Assembly: GCF_036237275.1 (NCBI RefSeq)
Contig: NZ_CP108352.1
Span: 1,984,001 to 2,048,000, forward strand
Source of the DNA: Streptomyces sp. NBC_01353
GTDB taxonomy: Bacteria > Actinomycetota > Actinomycetes > Streptomycetales > Streptomycetaceae
DNA length: 64,000 nt
Reading direction: 5' to 3'
Numbering within the stretch: the stretch's first letter is position 1; each line of letters opens with the position of its first letter. Made by a program: the position numbers and the translations under genes. The notes beneath the pieces were generated by a model. That model made no database searches. It was not told the DNA's origin and worked only from the letters and a program-made list of their open reading frames with translations. Below, piece after piece: positions 22,598-29,166 of this stretch.

Positions 22598-22840
22598 ATG
22601 ACCGAGACCCTGGACGCCCCGATTGCACAGATTGCCGAGCTGGTTGACGCCATTGACGACGCCAGCGAGCTCGATCGGGTGTCTCGGGATGTGGAGAGCC
22701 GCGTGATCGGCGCGATGCGAGCAGCCCGGCAGAAGAAGGCCCTGGAACTCAGGGATCAGGGGCTCACCTGGCGGCTGATCGGTGAGGTCATGGGCGGCGT
22801 CAGCGCACAGAGGGCTGAGCAGATTTCCCGCGGCGTGTGA
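22598..22840 (+). CDS. Small HTH regulator (sigma-region-4-like)
   Basis: An 80-aa protein starting MTETLDAPIAQIAELVDAI. The second half is a helix-turn-helix resembling sigma region 4 or RepB-type small regulators (RQKKALELRDQGLTWRLIGEVMGGVSAQR). It is divergently transcribed from the Spd/TraB-like operon, whose promoter lies 45-75 bp away and contains palindromes, so it is likely the local repressor or activator. Comparable small HTH genes precede NUDIX genes in actinobacterial integrative elements. Its transcript appears leaderless. Confidence 0.75.
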   Translation: MTETLDAPIAQIAELVDAIDDASELDRVSRDVESRVIGAMRAARQKKALELRDQGLTWRLIGEVMGGVSAQRAEQISRGV

Positions 22841-22958
22841 TCCGGTCGTCTCCATGGTCTTGAGTCAACGCCGCTAACGCGGGGAGGACGACGAGCCTGC
22901 GATGCAGGCCGCTCGGCAGTTGCAGTGCAGGTGCGCGACGGGAGGTCCGGAGATCCAT

Positions 22959-23594
22959 GTGGACGTGATCAGGACGTGGAGTGGCCAGCACGCCGCAGCG
23001 TTACAGGAAGCGATGCGGGCTACGAATGAAGAGTTCGCGCGGCGCCTTGGCGTGGCCGTCCGCACGGTGGCAGCGTGGCACGCCGCCCCGGCCACAGTGC
23101 CTCGCCGCGAGATACAGCGCGCCCTAGATGGCCTGCATGAACGGGCGACCCCGGCGGAGCGCAATCGCTTCGCCTCGATTCTCCAACCGGACGCCGCGAC
23201 ACGCGCTCAGGCGCTCCGTGTAGCCATCGCAATCGTCGTTCGGGCCAACGAAGTTCTACTCGTGTGCCGACGCGGCGATGAGCCTCTTTCGTGGGGATTC
23301 CCTGCCGGCGTGGTCAAGCCTGGCGGCAGCCCCAGTGCAGTCGCAGTGCAGGAGACGCTCGCGGAGACTGCCGTGCACTGCACTGTGCGCCAGCATCTTG
23401 GGATACGAGTTCACCCGACGACTGGCGTCCTAGCTAGCTACGAGTTCTGCGAGTACCTGGCCGGCGAGGCACGCAACGCCGACCCAGTTGAAAACCTCGA
23501 CACCAGCTGGGTTCCGATCAGCAGCTTGACGAAGTTCATCCCGACCGAGCAGATCTACCCGCCTGTACTGGCAGCCCTGGAGGCGCTGGCATGA
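22959..23594 (+). CDS. XRE-type HTH fused to a NUDIX domain
   Basis: A 211-aa protein starting GTG behind GGAG. Residues 10-60 form an HTH (ALQEAMRATNEEFARRLGVAVR then TVAAWHAAP). Residues about 87-210 are a NUDIX fold (AIAIVVRANEVLLVCRRGDE, WGFPAGVVKPGGSPSAVAVQETLAE), but the Nudix box has ETLAETAV in place of the canonical REXXEEXGU, so hydrolysis may be impaired and the domain may sense a nucleotide. NUDIX proteins are conserved beside the regulators of AICEs. It is coupled to the next NUDIX gene through ATGA. Confidence 0.85.
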   Translation: MDVIRTWSGQHAAALQEAMRATNEEFARRLGVAVRTVAAWHAAPATVPRREIQRALDGLHERATPAERNRFASILQPDAATRAQALRVAIAIVVRANEVLLVCRRGDEPLSWGFPAGVVKPGGSPSAVAVQETLAETAVHCTVRQHLGIRVHPTTGVLASYEFCEYLAGEARNADPVENLDTSWVPISSLTKFIPTEQIYPPVLAALEALA

Positions 23595-23998
23595 CCGAGA
23601 CGACGACTGAGCAGGGCATCTCGACTGCGATCATCACCCGGGACGACCGCGTCTTGATGATCCGGCGCCGGGAGCGGGAGGGGAAGCTGCTGTGGGCCTT
23701 CCCGGGCGGAGGCATCGAGGACGGCGAGACGCCCGAGCAGGCCGCGGTGCGCGAGACGGCCGAGGAGGTCGACCTGGAGGTGAAGGCCGTCCGCTCGCTC
23801 GGCGACAGGGTCCACCCGCAGACCGGCCGGCACATGTCCTACGTCGCCTGCGAGGTCGTCGGCGGTGAGGCCCGGGTCGCCGACGAGGAGGAGCTGGCCG
23901 AGGTCGCGTGGATCCGGCTGGCTGAGATCCCGGACTACGTTCCGTGGGGGCTGTTCGGTCCGGTGCAGGAGTACCTGAACGAGACGCTGCCCGCCTGA
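23591..23998 (+). CDS. NUDIX hydrolase
   Basis: A 135-aa single-domain NUDIX protein with an intact box, GGGIEDGETPEQAAVRETAE followed by EVDL, including the metal-binding REXXEE. It should hydrolyse a nucleoside diphosphate derivative, substrate unknown. Its ATG overlaps the stop of the HTH-NUDIX gene, so a catalytic and a regulatory NUDIX are made together. The pair occupies the place where AICEs carry a NUDIX gene next to the regulator. A strong hairpin follows. Confidence 0.9.
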   Translation: MTETTTEQGISTAIITRDDRVLMIRRREREGKLLWAFPGGGIEDGETPEQAAVRETAEEVDLEVKAVRSLGDRVHPQTGRHMSYVACEVVGGEARVADEEELAEVAWIRLAEIPDYVPWGLFGPVQEYLNETLPA

Positions 23999-24016
23999 CC
24001 TCAGACAGCACGAAAG

Positions 24017-24044
24017 GCCCGCCACCCGAAAGGGCGGCGGGCTT
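24017..24044 (+). terminator. Terminator after the NUDIX genes
   Basis: GCCCGCC-A-CCC (24017-24027) pairs with GGG-C-GGCGGGC (24032-24042) around a GAAA tetraloop; only one position is mismatched. It lies just past the NUDIX stop and is followed by TTC. Confidence 0.75.
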
Positions 24045-24082
24045 CATCGTGTCCTGACGGTGGCACGAGCGGTTGTCTCGTC

Positions 24083-24277
24083 GTGGACTACGCGGAATTC
24101 ACCGAGCCGATCACAGGCGACTACCCGACCGACCCCCGCCTCCCGATCGTGACTGCTGCGGAGGCGCGTCAGGCGGTGGGGTACCTGCTGCTGCTCGAGT
24201 CGCTGGATGTGACGCCGCGGGGTCGGGCGGCTGGGGACCTGGCGCGGGATCTGGCGGGCCGGCTGCCGGCGGAGTAG
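24083..24277 (+). CDS. Small plus-strand protein, function unknown
   Basis: A 64-aa protein starting at GTG (MDYAEFTEPITGDYPTDPR). The C-terminal half is helical (EARQAVGYLLLLESL, AAGDLARDLAGRL). It follows the NUDIX terminator and ends one base before the convergent minus-strand gene. The ribosome site is weak, so start and expression are less certain, but the reading frame has normal codon bias. Confidence 0.55.
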   Translation: MDYAEFTEPITGDYPTDPRLPIVTAAEARQAVGYLLLLESLDVTPRGRAAGDLARDLAGRLPAE

Positions 24278-24278
24278 G

Positions 24279-24512
24279 TCAGCGGGTTTGCATGATGGCC
24301 CGGCATTCGATGGCGTCGGCTTCGAGGTCGATGGCTGCTGCGGCGCCGAGGAGGTCGCAGTCGGGGTCGTCGTGGAGGTTGCGGCACGAGTTGGCGATGG
24401 CGCGGAGGAGCTGGATGACGACGTCGGCGGGGATGTAGACCTGGCCGTCGGTGCCGGCGAGCAGCGGGATCTTGTTGCCGACGGCCTCGGTTGGTTCGTC
24501 GTCGTCGTTCAT
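24279..24512 (-). CDS. Small acidic protein, last gene of the early operon
   Basis: A 77-aa protein starting MNDDDEPTEAVGNKIPLLAG, with a strand (GQVYIPADVVIQLLRAIANS) and a Cys-containing helix. Its ATG overlaps the stop of the upstream zinc-ribbon gene (ATGA). It is the promoter-distal gene of the long early operon and converges with the plus-strand gene. No known domain. Confidence 0.65.
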   Translation of the reverse strand: MNDDDEPTEAVGNKIPLLAGTDGQVYIPADVVIQLLRAIANSCRNLHDDPDCDLLGAAAAIDLEADAIECRAIMQTR

Positions 24513-25171
24513 GCCGCTCCCTGCTGCTGGCTGGGGTTGGGGCCGTACTGGCTGTCGAGGTGTCCGAGCTGGGCTTTCTCGTAGCCCGTGTTGCATGTGC
24601 GGCAGACGGCGTACTCGGTGTTGAGGTTGACGCGTATGGCGCCGTCGCAGTCGTGGGTGGCGCAGTAGACGGTGAACAGTTTGGGTGGCGGGGTGCCGGT
24701 GTCGATGCTGGACAGTTGTCCGTGGAGGCGGTCGAGGAGGCGGAGGTCGTCGCCTACCTCGCTGTAGCGTTCGCAGGCCCAGCGCAGGTTGTTGGTGAGG
24801 AAGCTGGTGACGCCGTCGATGTCGGAATAGCGGCGGGTGGCTCCCATGGACCAGCCGAGGGTTTTCCGCCAGGCGTCTTCGATGGTCTGGAGTTCGGTGA
24901 CGATTCCGCCGGCGGCGGTGAGGCTGAGGACGCCGATCTTGAGGGGGGCGGGTGCTTCTCGGTTGGGGCTGCCGATGCCGCCGGGTGCGGAGCCTTTGGT
25001 GAGGGCGGCGAGGCTGTTGATGCGCCGGAACAGGGCGGGGAGGGCGCGGAGGCGTTGTGCGGCGTCGGTTTCGCAGCGTTCGCAGGCCCATCGGCCGGTT
25101 TCGAGTTCGGCGGTCCGGAGGGTCCGGCGGCATTTGACGCAGGCCGGGGCGGCTTCGGCGGGCTGGTTCAC
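24509..25171 (-). CDS. Phage protein with two zinc ribbons
   Basis: A 220-aa protein with an N-terminal ribbon (CVKCRRT ... CERCETDAA) and a C-terminal one (YCATHDCDG ... CRTCNTGYE). The helical middle (WRKTLGWSMGATRRYSD, LTNNLRWACERYSE, LRLLDRLHGQL) resembles proteins repeatedly found in early regions of Streptomyces phages and prophages. Zinc ribbons at both ends suggest nucleic-acid binding. It is coupled to the next gene by ATGA. Function unknown. Confidence 0.75.
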   Translation of the reverse strand: MNQPAEAAPACVKCRRTLRTAELETGRWACERCETDAAQRLRALPALFRRINSLAALTKGSAPGGIGSPNREAPAPLKIGVLSLTAAGGIVTELQTIEDAWRKTLGWSMGATRRYSDIDGVTSFLTNNLRWACERYSEVGDDLRLLDRLHGQLSSIDTGTPPPKLFTVYCATHDCDGAIRVNLNTEYAVCRTCNTGYEKAQLGHLDSQYGPNPSQQQGAA

Positions 25172-25198
25172 GGCGTCTCCTTGCAGCGGTGCGGTACG

Positions 25199-25537
25199 TC
25201 AGTGGCTGATGCGGATGCGGGCCTTGGGGTGGGCGAGGCAGGCGTTGCGTAGGCGGGTGAGGTAGTCGAGGGCTCCCTCGTAGTCGCCCCAGCCGTTGGG
25301 CGGGTTCATGGCCTCGTACTTGGCCGCGTCGGTGGTCATGTCCCGGACGGCTCTGACCAGGTCGGCTTGAGCGTCGGCTGCGGTCATGCCGTGGTAGTCG
25401 GCGAGGCGCCGGCCGAGGGCTTCCTGCCACATGCCTGAGACGTTGGCGGTGTAGTTGCCGATGTCGTCGGCGCAGTAGTCGACGAGCTCAGGGCCGCCGG
25501 TGTCGATCTGCAGGTGCAGGCTGATGTCGTAGCTCAC
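25199..25537 (-). CDS. Conserved small phage/actinobacterial protein
   Basis: A 112-aa protein starting at GTG (VSYDISLHLQIDTGGPEL) with CAAGGAGAG upstream. It contains YTANVSGMWQEALGRRL and NPPNGWGDYEGALDYLTRL and resembles a small family found in bacteria and phages with a D--N-T-N--PMW pattern. The protein is soluble with no visible catalytic motif. It is in the early operon. Confidence 0.7.
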   Translation of the reverse strand: MSYDISLHLQIDTGGPELVDYCADDIGNYTANVSGMWQEALGRRLADYHGMTAADAQADLVRAVRDMTTDAAKYEAMNPPNGWGDYEGALDYLTRLRNACLAHPKARIRISH

Positions 25538-25580
25538 GGCTCTCCTTGCGGCGGTGCTGGTGCTGGTGCGGGCGGGGCTG

Positions 25581-25916
25581 TCAGGCGGTGGGGCGCGGTG
25601 CCGGGTCGAGTGCGTCGAGGAGTTCCTGCAGCCGCAGGGGGACGTCGCCGTTGTGGCGGAGGTGTTCGGGGTCGACGCCGTGGCGGATGAGGTGGACGCG
25701 GATTTCGTCGAGGTAGCCGACGACGGTGGCACGGGCCTTGTGCGCGAGTTCAATGCGAATCCGGAGCTGCTCGATCTCCTGGGCGCGGACGGCGAGTACG
25801 GCGTCGGCGACGGCGCGACGGCCATCAGCGGGCAGCCAGTAACCGGCCGCGTTGAGGGTGGTGGCGATGGCGTCGAGGATCAGCGCGCGGGGGTCGGGGG
25901 TGGGCTCGGCGGTCAC
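25581..25916 (-). CDS. Small helical early protein
   Basis: A 111-aa protein starting MTAEPTPDPRALILDAIAT, rich in helices (ADAVLAVRAQEIEQLRIRIELA then GYLDEIRVHLIRHG). It may form a coiled-coil dimer. A GGAAGGAA ribosome site precedes it. No domain recognised; such proteins are frequent in early actinophage operons. Confidence 0.65.
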   Translation of the reverse strand: MTAEPTPDPRALILDAIATTLNAAGYWLPADGRRAVADAVLAVRAQEIEQLRIRIELAHKARATVVGYLDEIRVHLIRHGVDPEHLRHNGDVPLRLQELLDALDPAPRPTA

Positions 25917-25936
25917 AGCTGTTCCTTCCGGGGGCT

Positions 25937-26356
25937 CTACTCGGCGTCCATGCGGATGCCAGCGGTTCGCAGGTAGCGGGCGTATTCACGGGCCCAGCCG
26001 GCGGGATCCTCGAAGTTGGACCGGGTCGGTATGAACTCGACGAGGTAGCCGGCTTTGACCCAAAGGCGGTCGAGGTGGCGCCGAGCGTTGACGACGGAGT
26101 CAAAGATCGTGTCCTGCTTGAGGCCGTTGCATATCTGGCAGGCCGCGACGCAGTTGAGGAGGTCGTCTTCTCGGCGGGTCCATGCGAACGGCATGAAGTG
26201 GTCGACGTTCAGTCGGAGAATCGTGGGTTCGCGCCTGGGCTTGCGGACGACGGATCCGAAGAGGATCTGGCAGTAGGCGCACGCGAAGCCGGTCTCGGCT
26301 GCGAGTAACCAGCGTTGGTGGTCGGTCCAGTGCTTGGTGTTGCGGTCTACTCGCAC
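25937..26356 (-). CDS. HNH endonuclease
   Basis: A 139-aa protein starting GTG behind AAGGAG. CAYCQ (26-30 region) and CQICN provide the two zinc Cys pairs, and LNVDHFMPFAW carries the catalytic DH motif. The C-terminus is helical and basic then acidic. This is one of three HNH proteins in the prophage; lying among small early genes it may be a free-standing homing-type nuclease or a recombination enzyme. Confidence 0.85.
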   Translation of the reverse strand: MRVDRNTKHWTDHQRWLLAAETGFACAYCQILFGSVVRKPRREPTILRLNVDHFMPFAWTRREDDLLNCVAACQICNGLKQDTIFDSVVNARRHLDRLWVKAGYLVEFIPTRSNFEDPAGWAREYARYLRTAGIRMDAE

Positions 26357-26478
26357 GGCGAAACTCCTTCAGTGGCTCTGTGGCGGCTTGCGGTGGACAT
26401 GGAGCTAACGCGTTGCCCTGAACGAACCCGAGGCGCTCAGGCGGGCACTGAGGGGCCTTGGCGGGGTCGAGTTGGGGT

Positions 26479-26826
26479 TCATGCAGCCTGCTCCTTGTCG
26501 TGTCGCTGGGAGTCGAGCCCGTTCCGGTAGGCGCGTTCACCGGTCCGGCACGGCTCGCAGTCCTTCGGGTCCTCGCCCCGCCGGATGTGCGCCACGTAGC
26601 CGGCGTGGTCTCCGTGGCGCCGCGGCCGGCCGTCGAGGATCCCGGCCTGGCAGGCGAGGAAGACGGCATGGGCGATGCTTCGGCCGCCGAGCTTGCGAAT
26701 GGCGCGGTGGCCGTAGCCGCGGACGGTGATCTCCTCGATGCCCCACTGGTGGGCGAGGTCCCGGTACGAGGTGCCGTTGGCGGCGGCGAGGACGACGGCA
26801 CGCTCGCGGCCGGTGAGGTCTGCCAT
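26479..26826 (-). CDS. LuxR-type HTH regulator
   Basis: A 115-aa protein starting MADLTGRERAVVLAAANGTSYRD. Residues 3-55 form a GerE/LuxR-like HTH (LAHQWGIEEITVRGYGHRAIRKL), without a receiver domain. The second half has CEPCRTGERAYRNGL, a CxxC-containing segment seen in actinophage proteins. The ATG overlaps the preceding stop (TGATG). It probably regulates phage transcription. Confidence 0.75.
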   Translation of the reverse strand: MADLTGRERAVVLAAANGTSYRDLAHQWGIEEITVRGYGHRAIRKLGGRSIAHAVFLACQAGILDGRPRRHGDHAGYVAHIRRGEDPKDCEPCRTGERAYRNGLDSQRHDKEQAA

Positions 26827-27002
26827 CAGAGGCTCCTGATCACGTTGACGACTGGTCGGTCGGGTATCTGCGGCCGGGCTGTGGAGCGGCCGTGGTCGGC
26901 GGGCACGCGTCTGGCCCAGCGGCGGCGGCCGGCTTTCGCGTCGGCCTCCGCCTCCCAGCCGTCATGCCAGAGCGGGGGCTCGACAGGGGTTACGCCGTCC
27001 AC
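26826..27002 (-). CDS. 58-aa coupled protein, function unknown
   Basis: A small gene starting at GTG (VDGVTPVEPPLWHDGWEAE), beginning within the end of the upstream SLOG-domain gene and ending in a TGATG overlap with the HTH gene. Trp-rich N-terminus, basic middle (KAGRRRWARRV) and PDRPVVNVIRSL at the end. Coupled placement and codon use support it; the ribosome site is weak. Confidence 0.6.
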   Translation of the reverse strand: MDGVTPVEPPLWHDGWEAEADAKAGRRRWARRVPADHGRSTARPQIPDRPVVNVIRSL

Positions 27003-27439
27003 CGTCGGACGGGGATGCCGGCCTTCTCGGCGAGGTCCGCGCATCCACTGGCGCCATGCGACAGGTGCGGCCCCGGTCGACGGCAGCGTGGGCTCGTGCA
27101 TGGGCCGATGAAGGCGAGGGCCACGTCAGCGCCAAGGCTGACCATGTACTGGTTCCGGCGGGGGCCGGCCCCGGGCCATGGGCCGAAGTCCTGGGTGGGG
27201 TGGCCTTTCGCGGGGTGCGCCTCGACTTGAATCCAGGTGACGAACTGGCTGCCGATCTCAGCCCAGTGGGCGGCGTCTGCGTCGGCGCCGCTGGGGCACG
27301 CGCCGTGGACCACGATCAGCTGGCGACTCGCAGCGTAGGCCTCGTCGCGGACGTTGTTGAGCGCGGACCACACGAGTCCCGCATCCGCCCAGTCGCGGCT
27401 GCCGGTGACGAGGACCCGGTATGGCGTGGGCTGGGTCAT
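26990..27439 (-). CDS. DUF2493/YspA-like SLOG-domain protein
   Basis: A 149-aa protein starting MTQPTPYRVLVTGSRDWAD. The VLVTGSRDW strand-turn, the LIVVHGACPSGADADAAHWAE segment and a GAGPRRNQYMV motif are characteristic of the DUF2493 branch of the SLOG Rossmann superfamily, which binds nucleotides or nucleotide-derived signals. Such proteins are common in actinophages and also near defence or stress genes; the ligand is not known. Its ATG overlaps the upstream stop. Confidence 0.85.
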   Translation of the reverse strand: MTQPTPYRVLVTGSRDWADAGLVWSALNNVRDEAYAASRQLIVVHGACPSGADADAAHWAEIGSQFVTWIQVEAHPAKGHPTQDFGPWPGAGPRRNQYMVSLGADVALAFIGPCTSPRCRRPGPHLSHGASGCADLAEKAGIPVRRWTA

Positions 27440-27702
27440 GGCTGCTCTCCGAGGATCTGGCGGGCGACCGCGGATGCGACGTTCCACATGGCGTAGCCGG
27501 GCTCGTGGTCGCGGAACGGTGCAAGCCATGAGAGGGCGTTGGCGGTCTCGTCGAGCCAGTCCGCTACCGGATCGGCGAGACCGGCGAGGGGCCCGTCGAT
27601 CTGCGGGGCGAGGTCGCGGAGGCGGTCGGCGGCCTGCTGAAGCTCGGCGGCCTGGGGCCAGGTGGTGCGGCGGGCGCCGAGAGCGGGCTCGGGCTGGGTC
27701 AC
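27436..27702 (-). CDS. Small helical early protein
   Basis: An 88-aa protein starting at GTG behind AGGAGAACC. Two helices (AAELQQAADRLRDLAPQ, VADWLDETANALSWL) and a Trp-containing end. Proteins of this size with a DWL-ETA motif occur in many Streptomyces phages and chromosomal islands without assigned function. It overlaps the SLOG gene start by four bases. Confidence 0.7.
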   Translation of the reverse strand: MTQPEPALGARRTTWPQAAELQQAADRLRDLAPQIDGPLAGLADPVADWLDETANALSWLAPFRDHEPGYAMWNVASAVARQILGEQP

Positions 27703-27735
27703 GGGGTTCTCCTAATGGTCGTAGGCTTCGGGGGT

Positions 27736-27766
27736 GCCGCCCTCTCGGTTCGAGCGAGAGGGCGGC
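27736..27766 (-). terminator. Perfect 12-bp hairpin in the early operon
   Basis: GCCGCCCTCTCG (27736-27747) pairs perfectly with CGAGAGGGCGGC (27755-27766) around a 7-nt loop, between the MazG-like gene and the next gene. No U-tract follows, so it may terminate only partly. Confidence 0.6.
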
Positions 27767-27786
27767 CTTCGTGCATCACGAGGCGG

Positions 27787-28119
27787 TCAGGCGTTGTCGT
27801 GGCGCCGGTCGATGTCGTAGATCCATGCGGCGCACACGGCGGCGACCTGGAGCAGTTCGGCGCGCAGCTTGGCCGGGTCGTCCTCGGCGAATGCCTCGAA
27901 GACCTCCTCGATGAGGACGTGCATCCAGGTGCCCTCGCCGCGAGCGAAGGCGGCCTGGCACCCTTCGCGTGCCTTGTCGGCCTCGATCGACTGCGTGAGG
28001 CCGCCGGTCCCGTCGGGGTGCTCCTGGTCGCCGAACTTGGCGAGCTGGCGCTGGCGTTCGGCGTCGATGGCCTCGGCGAAGTCCTTCACGCCAGGGGTGC
28101 TGAAGAGGGTGGGGTACAT
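27787..28119 (-). CDS. MazG-like/NTP-pyrophosphatase-like protein
   Basis: A 110-aa all-helical protein starting MYPTLFSTPGVKDFAEAIDA. Helix motifs ERQRQLAKFGDQEHPD, WMHVLIEEVFEAFAE and LRAELLQVAAVCAAWIYD match the all-alpha NTP pyrophosphatase (MazG-like) arrangement, with EExxE-like acidic residues (EEVFEAFAED) and a final D able to hold Mg. Phages may use these enzymes to lower ppGpp or remove modified nucleotides. The substrate is not predictable. Confidence 0.8.
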   Translation of the reverse strand: MYPTLFSTPGVKDFAEAIDAERQRQLAKFGDQEHPDGTGGLTQSIEADKAREGCQAAFARGEGTWMHVLIEEVFEAFAEDDPAKLRAELLQVAAVCAAWIYDIDRRHDNA

Positions 28120-28154
28120 GTCGGGTCTCCTGTGTGGGTGCTGGTGGAACCGGA

Positions 28155-28352
28155 TCAGGCGGCGGGGGTGTGGGCGGTGTTGGTCCGGGGGCAGATGTGC
28201 TGGCCGTCTCGGTGGGTCCAGCCGGAGTCGATGCCGGCCTGGATGGCCTGTGCGGGGGTGGGTGTCACGAGGGCGAGGTCGCCGTCTTCGAGGGTTTCGG
28301 GGCACCTGTCGCAGTCGAGGGCGTAGCCGGTGGTGACGGGGCGGACGGTCAT
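28155..28352 (-). CDS. Small Cys-containing protein
   Basis: A 65-aa protein starting MTVRPVTTGYALDCDRCPE. One CDRC pair and a later HICP may bind zinc. Its stop is followed at once by a Pro-rich gap and the ATG overlaps the preceding stop (28349-28352 ATGA). Similar small proteins are scattered in the early region; no function assigned. Confidence 0.65.
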   Translation of the reverse strand: MTVRPVTTGYALDCDRCPETLEDGDLALVTPTPAQAIQAGIDSGWTHRDGQHICPRTNTAHTPAA

Positions 28353-28585
28353 CGGGGCTCCTCAGGTGGGGCGCACCGGGCGCAGGGCTTGGGGGTGGGG
28401 CCGGTGGCGGCGGTGCCGCAGGGCCAGGCGCCGGGGCGCGGGATGTGGTAGCAGGGCGCCTCGGGTTCGGCGGTCCGCTGGCGGGGCGCCTGGGGCGTGA
28501 TGCCGGCAGCGTCGAGCAACAGGTCTTTCAGGTAGCCGTTGGCGCGGGCATCGACGATCCCCTCCGGGGTGGGCTGGAAGCTCAT
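28349..28585 (-). CDS. Small protein with C-terminal Cys motif
   Basis: A 78-aa protein starting MSFQPTPEGIVDARANGYLK. An N-terminal helical part (YLKDLLLDAAGI) precedes a Pro-rich segment with CYHIPRPGAWPCG and CARCAP, likely a small zinc site. Start and stop both overlap neighbours by four bases (ATGA), so it is coupled between two genes. Function unknown. Confidence 0.65.
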   Translation of the reverse strand: MSFQPTPEGIVDARANGYLKDLLLDAAGITPQAPRQRTAEPEAPCYHIPRPGAWPCGTAATGPTPKPCARCAPPEEPR

Positions 28586-29166
28586 GCCGCACGCTCCTGC
28601 TTGGAGCGACGCCCGACTTCCCGGTTGCAAGCTCTGCAGTAGCGGCGACCGCCGTACCGGTGGGTGTTCTCGTCGTCGTAGGGATGCCCCTGGGGGCAAT
28701 GCGTCTTCGTGCCGTTGATCGCCCAGGTCCTCCCGCGACGCGTGTTCTCCGCCCCAGTCACGGGCTCGAGGTGGTCGACGTTGATGCACCGGCGATGACG
28801 GCAGGAAGTGCCGCCCACGCAGGACGAGTCCCTGTTGTGGCAGATGTGATCCAGCTCCATGCCCTCCGGGATGGGGCCGACCGTCAGTTCGTAGATGGCC
28901 CGGTGGGCCAACTTCTGGCTTCCGTTGACGCTGATCTGCCCGTAGCCGCCGTCAGTGATGTAGCCGGTGTAGAGAACGCAGCCGTCGGATCCCGGCTCCG
29001 CTCGCTCGGTCAGCTTCCTGAGCGGCGCGCCGTGGACTATGAGCAGGGAGAAGCTGCCAGCTCGCTTCTGCTGCCTGCGCCACCGGCCGTAGCAGGTCTG
29101 GCACCGACCGCGGGCGTAGAACCTCGGCGTTCCGCATTCGATGCAGGGGTTCTGCCTCACCGTCAT
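28582..29166 (-). CDS. HNH endonuclease with zinc-ribbon ends
   Basis: A 194-aa protein. An N-terminal CxxC pair (CIECGTPRFY, then CQTCYGRWRR) is followed by a classical HNH_3-type region (AHRAIYELTVGPIPEG, LDHICHNRDSSC, CINVDHLEPVTGAEN) and a C-terminal ribbon (CPQGHPYDDEN, YCRACNREV). This layout is that of phage homing-type HNH proteins. It immediately follows the helicase gene (ATGA overlap), a common target neighbourhood for homing genes. Confidence 0.85.
   Translation of the reverse strand: MTVRQNPCIECGTPRFYARGRCQTCYGRWRRQQKRAGSFSLLIVHGAPLRKLTERAEPGSDGCVLYTGYITDGGYGQISVNGSQKLAHRAIYELTVGPIPEGMELDHICHNRDSSCVGGTSCRHRRCINVDHLEPVTGAENTRRGRTWAINGTKTHCPQGHPYDDENTHRYGGRRYCRACNREVGRRSKQERAA

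Noticed and set aside
26400-26482. 25-codon minus-strand frame overlapping the LuxR-type gene stop (ATGA)
   Set aside because: Too short and low-complexity (Ser/Arg/Pro) to support, although the overlap is suggestive.
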